NCBI RefSeq assembly: GCF_008802365.1
Contig: NZ_VZQZ01000002.1
Span: forward strand, 1-64,000
DNA from: Oryzomonas japonica
Lineage (GTDB): Bacteria; Desulfobacterota; Desulfuromonadia; Geobacterales; Pseudopelobacteraceae
Reading direction: 5' to 3'
Length of the DNA stretch: 64,000 nt
The notes beneath the pieces are model-generated. The model was not told where the DNA came from, ran no database searches, and saw only the letters and a program-made list of their open reading frames with translations. The translations under genes and the position numbers were made by a program. Position 1 is the first letter of the stretch. Every line of letters begins with the position of its first letter. Of the stretch, positions 62,412-64,000 are shown piece by piece.

Positions 62412-63476
62412 TCAAAAATTCAGGTGCAAGGTATCCAACGCCTTTTTGTATTCGGCCCATTCCCCGACATCAATCCACGACTTTTCGCTGACGGGGTAGA
62501 TGCCGACCTTGCCCCCGGCCTCCTTTACCTTCTCGATAAGATGGGTAAAATGGAAAAATTCATTTTCCGGGATGAAGCTCAATGTTTCCGGTTTAACCAC
62601 ATACAAACCGGTATTTACCAGGAAGTTGTATTCGGGTTTTTCACGTATCCTGCTCAGGATACCGCCGTTTTCCACCTCGCAGACACCGTACGGTATGTTG
62701 TAGTTCTTGAGGGAAGCCACCAGGGTGATGTCGTTGTCGTTGGCAAGGTGGTGCTCCACCACATCCGAGTAATCGGCCTTGATGATGACGTCGCAGTTCG
62801 TCACGATCAGGGGAGTGTCGATCTTGCCGTTCAGATACCGCAGGCTGCCGGCAGTCCCCAATGGCTTGTCCTCGTATATGTACTCGATGGTGTAGGCGGG
62901 GCCTAGTTCCTCGAAATAGGATTTGATTATCTTCGACTTGTAATTGACGGAGATGTAGAATTTGTCGACCCCGCAGACAACGAATGAATCGATTATGGTC
63001 TCAATGACGGTCTTGTCGCCGAGTGGGATCAGCGGTTTCGGCAGTATCTTGGTAAAAGGATCGAGCCGTGTCCCCTTCCCACCGGCCATGATGACCACCG
63101 GCAGGCGGATCGGCGTGAGTTGCCTGCCAGCCTGCACCTCTCCGAAGACATTCTCCCAGAGTAGGACCTCGATGATCTCCCTTTTCCCGTTGACGACCGG
63201 AATGCACCCTATCTTCTTCTCCAACATCGTGGTCTTGATCTGTTCCAGATCGTAACCGGCAGTTGCAAGGCACGGCATCGTGTTGCAGATGCTCTCCACC
63301 GTGCCGTCAAGGCTTCCTTCCGCCAGAATCCAGCGCCGGATGTCGCCGTCCGTCAGGGTGCCGATCAGACGCTCTTCGCCGTCAACGACAAACAGGGTTC
63401 TTCGTTCGGTTTCTTCAAGCTGCAGCAAGGCATCCTTGATCCGTGAACCGTTCTTGATCATGAGCGTGGTAATCAT
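62412..63476 (-). CDS. ptmE: CBS-domain nucleotidyltransferase, PtmE-like
   Basis: A 354-residue protein with two CBS domains (about 1-120) and a sugar-1-phosphate nucleotidyltransferase domain starting with VVIMAGGKGTRLDPFTKILP. This domain order is that of PtmE, the glucosamine-1-phosphate guanylyltransferase that starts the legionaminic acid pathway with a GDP-linked sugar in Campylobacter. The CBS pair may sense nucleotides. It lies 36 bp before the CMP-sugar synthetase gene and 11 bp after the 2-epimerase gene. Confidence 0.82.
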   Translation of the reverse strand: MITTLMIKNGSRIKDALLQLEETERRTLFVVDGEERLIGTLTDGDIRRWILAEGSLDGTVESICNTMPCLATAGYDLEQIKTTMLEKKIGCIPVVNGKREIIEVLLWENVFGEVQAGRQLTPIRLPVVIMAGGKGTRLDPFTKILPKPLIPLGDKTVIETIIDSFVVCGVDKFYISVNYKSKIIKSYFEELGPAYTIEYIYEDKPLGTAGSLRYLNGKIDTPLIVTNCDVIIKADYSDVVEHHLANDNDITLVASLKNYNIPYGVCEVENGGILSRIREKPEYNFLVNTGLYVVKPETLSFIPENEFFHFTHLIEKVKEAGGKVGIYPVSEKSWIDVGEWAEYKKALDTLHLNF

Positions 63477-63487
63477 AAAAAGACCTT

Positions 63488-64000
63488 TCAGGCCAAATCC
63501 CGGAACTCTTTTCGGATGAGATCTTTCGAGAGTTTTATGGTCTTCAGCTTTTCCTTGATCCGCAGTGATGTCTTTCCATCCCGAAACCGGTCATAGGGAT
63601 TGCCCATAGTCTCCAGGCCGGCCCTGAAATCCTGGGAGAGCGCCCGGCTAATACCTTCTCCGATCGATTCGGTCGAGGTATCGGCATCGATCACATTGGC
63701 CGCCCGCATCCGCCCCCTCTGGCGTTCGCCGATGTTGACGACCGGCAGTCCGAAGGAAGGTGCCTCAATCAAACCACTCGAAGAATTCCCCAGCATCAGG
63801 TCGAGGCTTTTCAGGCAACTCAAATACTTAAGCTGGCCAAGACTGTCAAAAAGCTTGAACCTGTGCGGGTTTGCCCTGCAGAACTCCTCAACCCTGGCGT
63901 TGATGATGCTGCCGCCCGTATCCGCGTTTGCCTTGGTGAAGACCGCCTTGATGCCCGAGGCTAAGATCGCTGCGAGCAGATTGTCGATCTGTTCCCGAGC
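63488..64000 (-). CDS. Hydrolysing nucleotide-sugar 2-epimerase (NeuC/LegG type), C-terminal part
   Basis: The open frame runs to the window end, giving the last 170 residues. They include FTKANADTGGSII, SLGQLKYLSCLKSLD and LGNSSSGLIEAPSFGLPVVN, then IGERQRGRMRAANVID, which fit NeuC/LegG enzymes. These remove the nucleotide and invert C2 to give the free amino sugar that NeuB-type synthase condenses with phosphoenolpyruvate. The N-terminal half and the synthase should lie beyond the right edge. Confidence 0.85.
   Translation of the reverse strand, partial: AREQIDNLLAAILASGIKAVFTKANADTGGSIINARVEEFCRANPHRFKLFDSLGQLKYLSCLKSLDLMLGNSSSGLIEAPSFGLPVVNIGERQRGRMRAANVIDADTSTESIGEGISRALSQDFRAGLETMGNPYDRFRDGKTSLRIKEKLKTIKLSKDLIRKEFRDLA

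Overview
The window looks like chromosome of a Geobacter-type anaerobe (Geobacterales, Desulfuromonadota). This rests on the gene set rather than on a database match: indolepyruvate:ferredoxin oxidoreductase with a phenylacetate-CoA ligase, the short 'putative' type aconitase, NifU/NifS, a PxxKW cysteine-rich protein, the PrsK/PrsR two-component pair, and GEMM-type riboswitches carrying the cGAMP-selective base seen in Geobacter. Nearly all genes lie on the minus strand.

1-27,200 is core metabolism. From the left edge: tandem strong promoters firing leftward out of the window; iorA-iorB-paaK; pyk; aconitase; lpd and the 2-oxoglutarate dehydrogenase E2 gene, each followed by a copy of a 121-bp repeat; a metal-binding lipoprotein of the ZnuA type; nifU-nifS; a phosphohexomutase; two plus-strand genes (PxxKW protein, NUDIX hydrolase); tolC-type gene and mqnA; and a long run aroC-aroK-aroB-TPR-roadblock-aroQ-pepP-accB-accC-gcvH with small gaps or overlaps.

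27,500-33,800 begins a surface polysaccharide region: the PrsR/PrsK pair, a UDP-hexosamine dehydrogenase (TviB/WbpO type), a decayed endonuclease/exonuclease/phosphatase gene, and a plus-strand CRP-family regulator.

33,770-42,350 is the most unusual part. It holds a putative cohesin-like lipoprotein, a secreted Fn3/Ig-like protein ending in a dockerin-like module, a second large Ig-like/DNRLRE protein with a nearly identical N-terminal half, a 29-codon remnant, and a secreted lectin/lyase-fold protein. Four GEMM-I riboswitches precede the last four transcripts. All four have A at the position that is G in c-di-GMP aptamers, which predicts 3',3'-cGAMP sensing, and each runs into a hairpin-plus-T-run terminator. 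Perfect TGTGA-N6-TCACA sites lie upstream of three of them, two at exact class II activation spacing. The recognition helix of the nearby CRP-family protein has the three residues that read TGTGA in CRP. I infer a locus under two-step control, by a CRP-type activator and then cGAMP antitermination, making surface-attached adhesin or matrix proteins.

42,348-64,000 is an exopolysaccharide or glycan cluster. Its 42-54 kb part looks AT-rich and holds glycosyltransferases, an O-antigen ligase/polymerase-like protein, a CapK-like adenylate enzyme, a polysaccharide deacetylase, a FemAB-like acyltransferase, an alpha/alpha-toroid protein and a sialyltransferase-like protein. Next come a PglK/MsbA-like ABC flippase, a DUF4910-like peptidase and a second deacetylase. 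The right end is a nonulosonic acid (legionaminic-acid type) set: two SDRs, a Gfo/Idh/MocA oxidoreductase, a CMP-sugar synthetase, a PtmE-like CBS-nucleotidyltransferase and the C-terminal part of a hydrolysing 2-epimerase cut by the window edge. The sialyltransferase-like protein is the natural candidate user of the CMP-sugar. No CRISPR array, tRNA, rRNA or transposase was seen.
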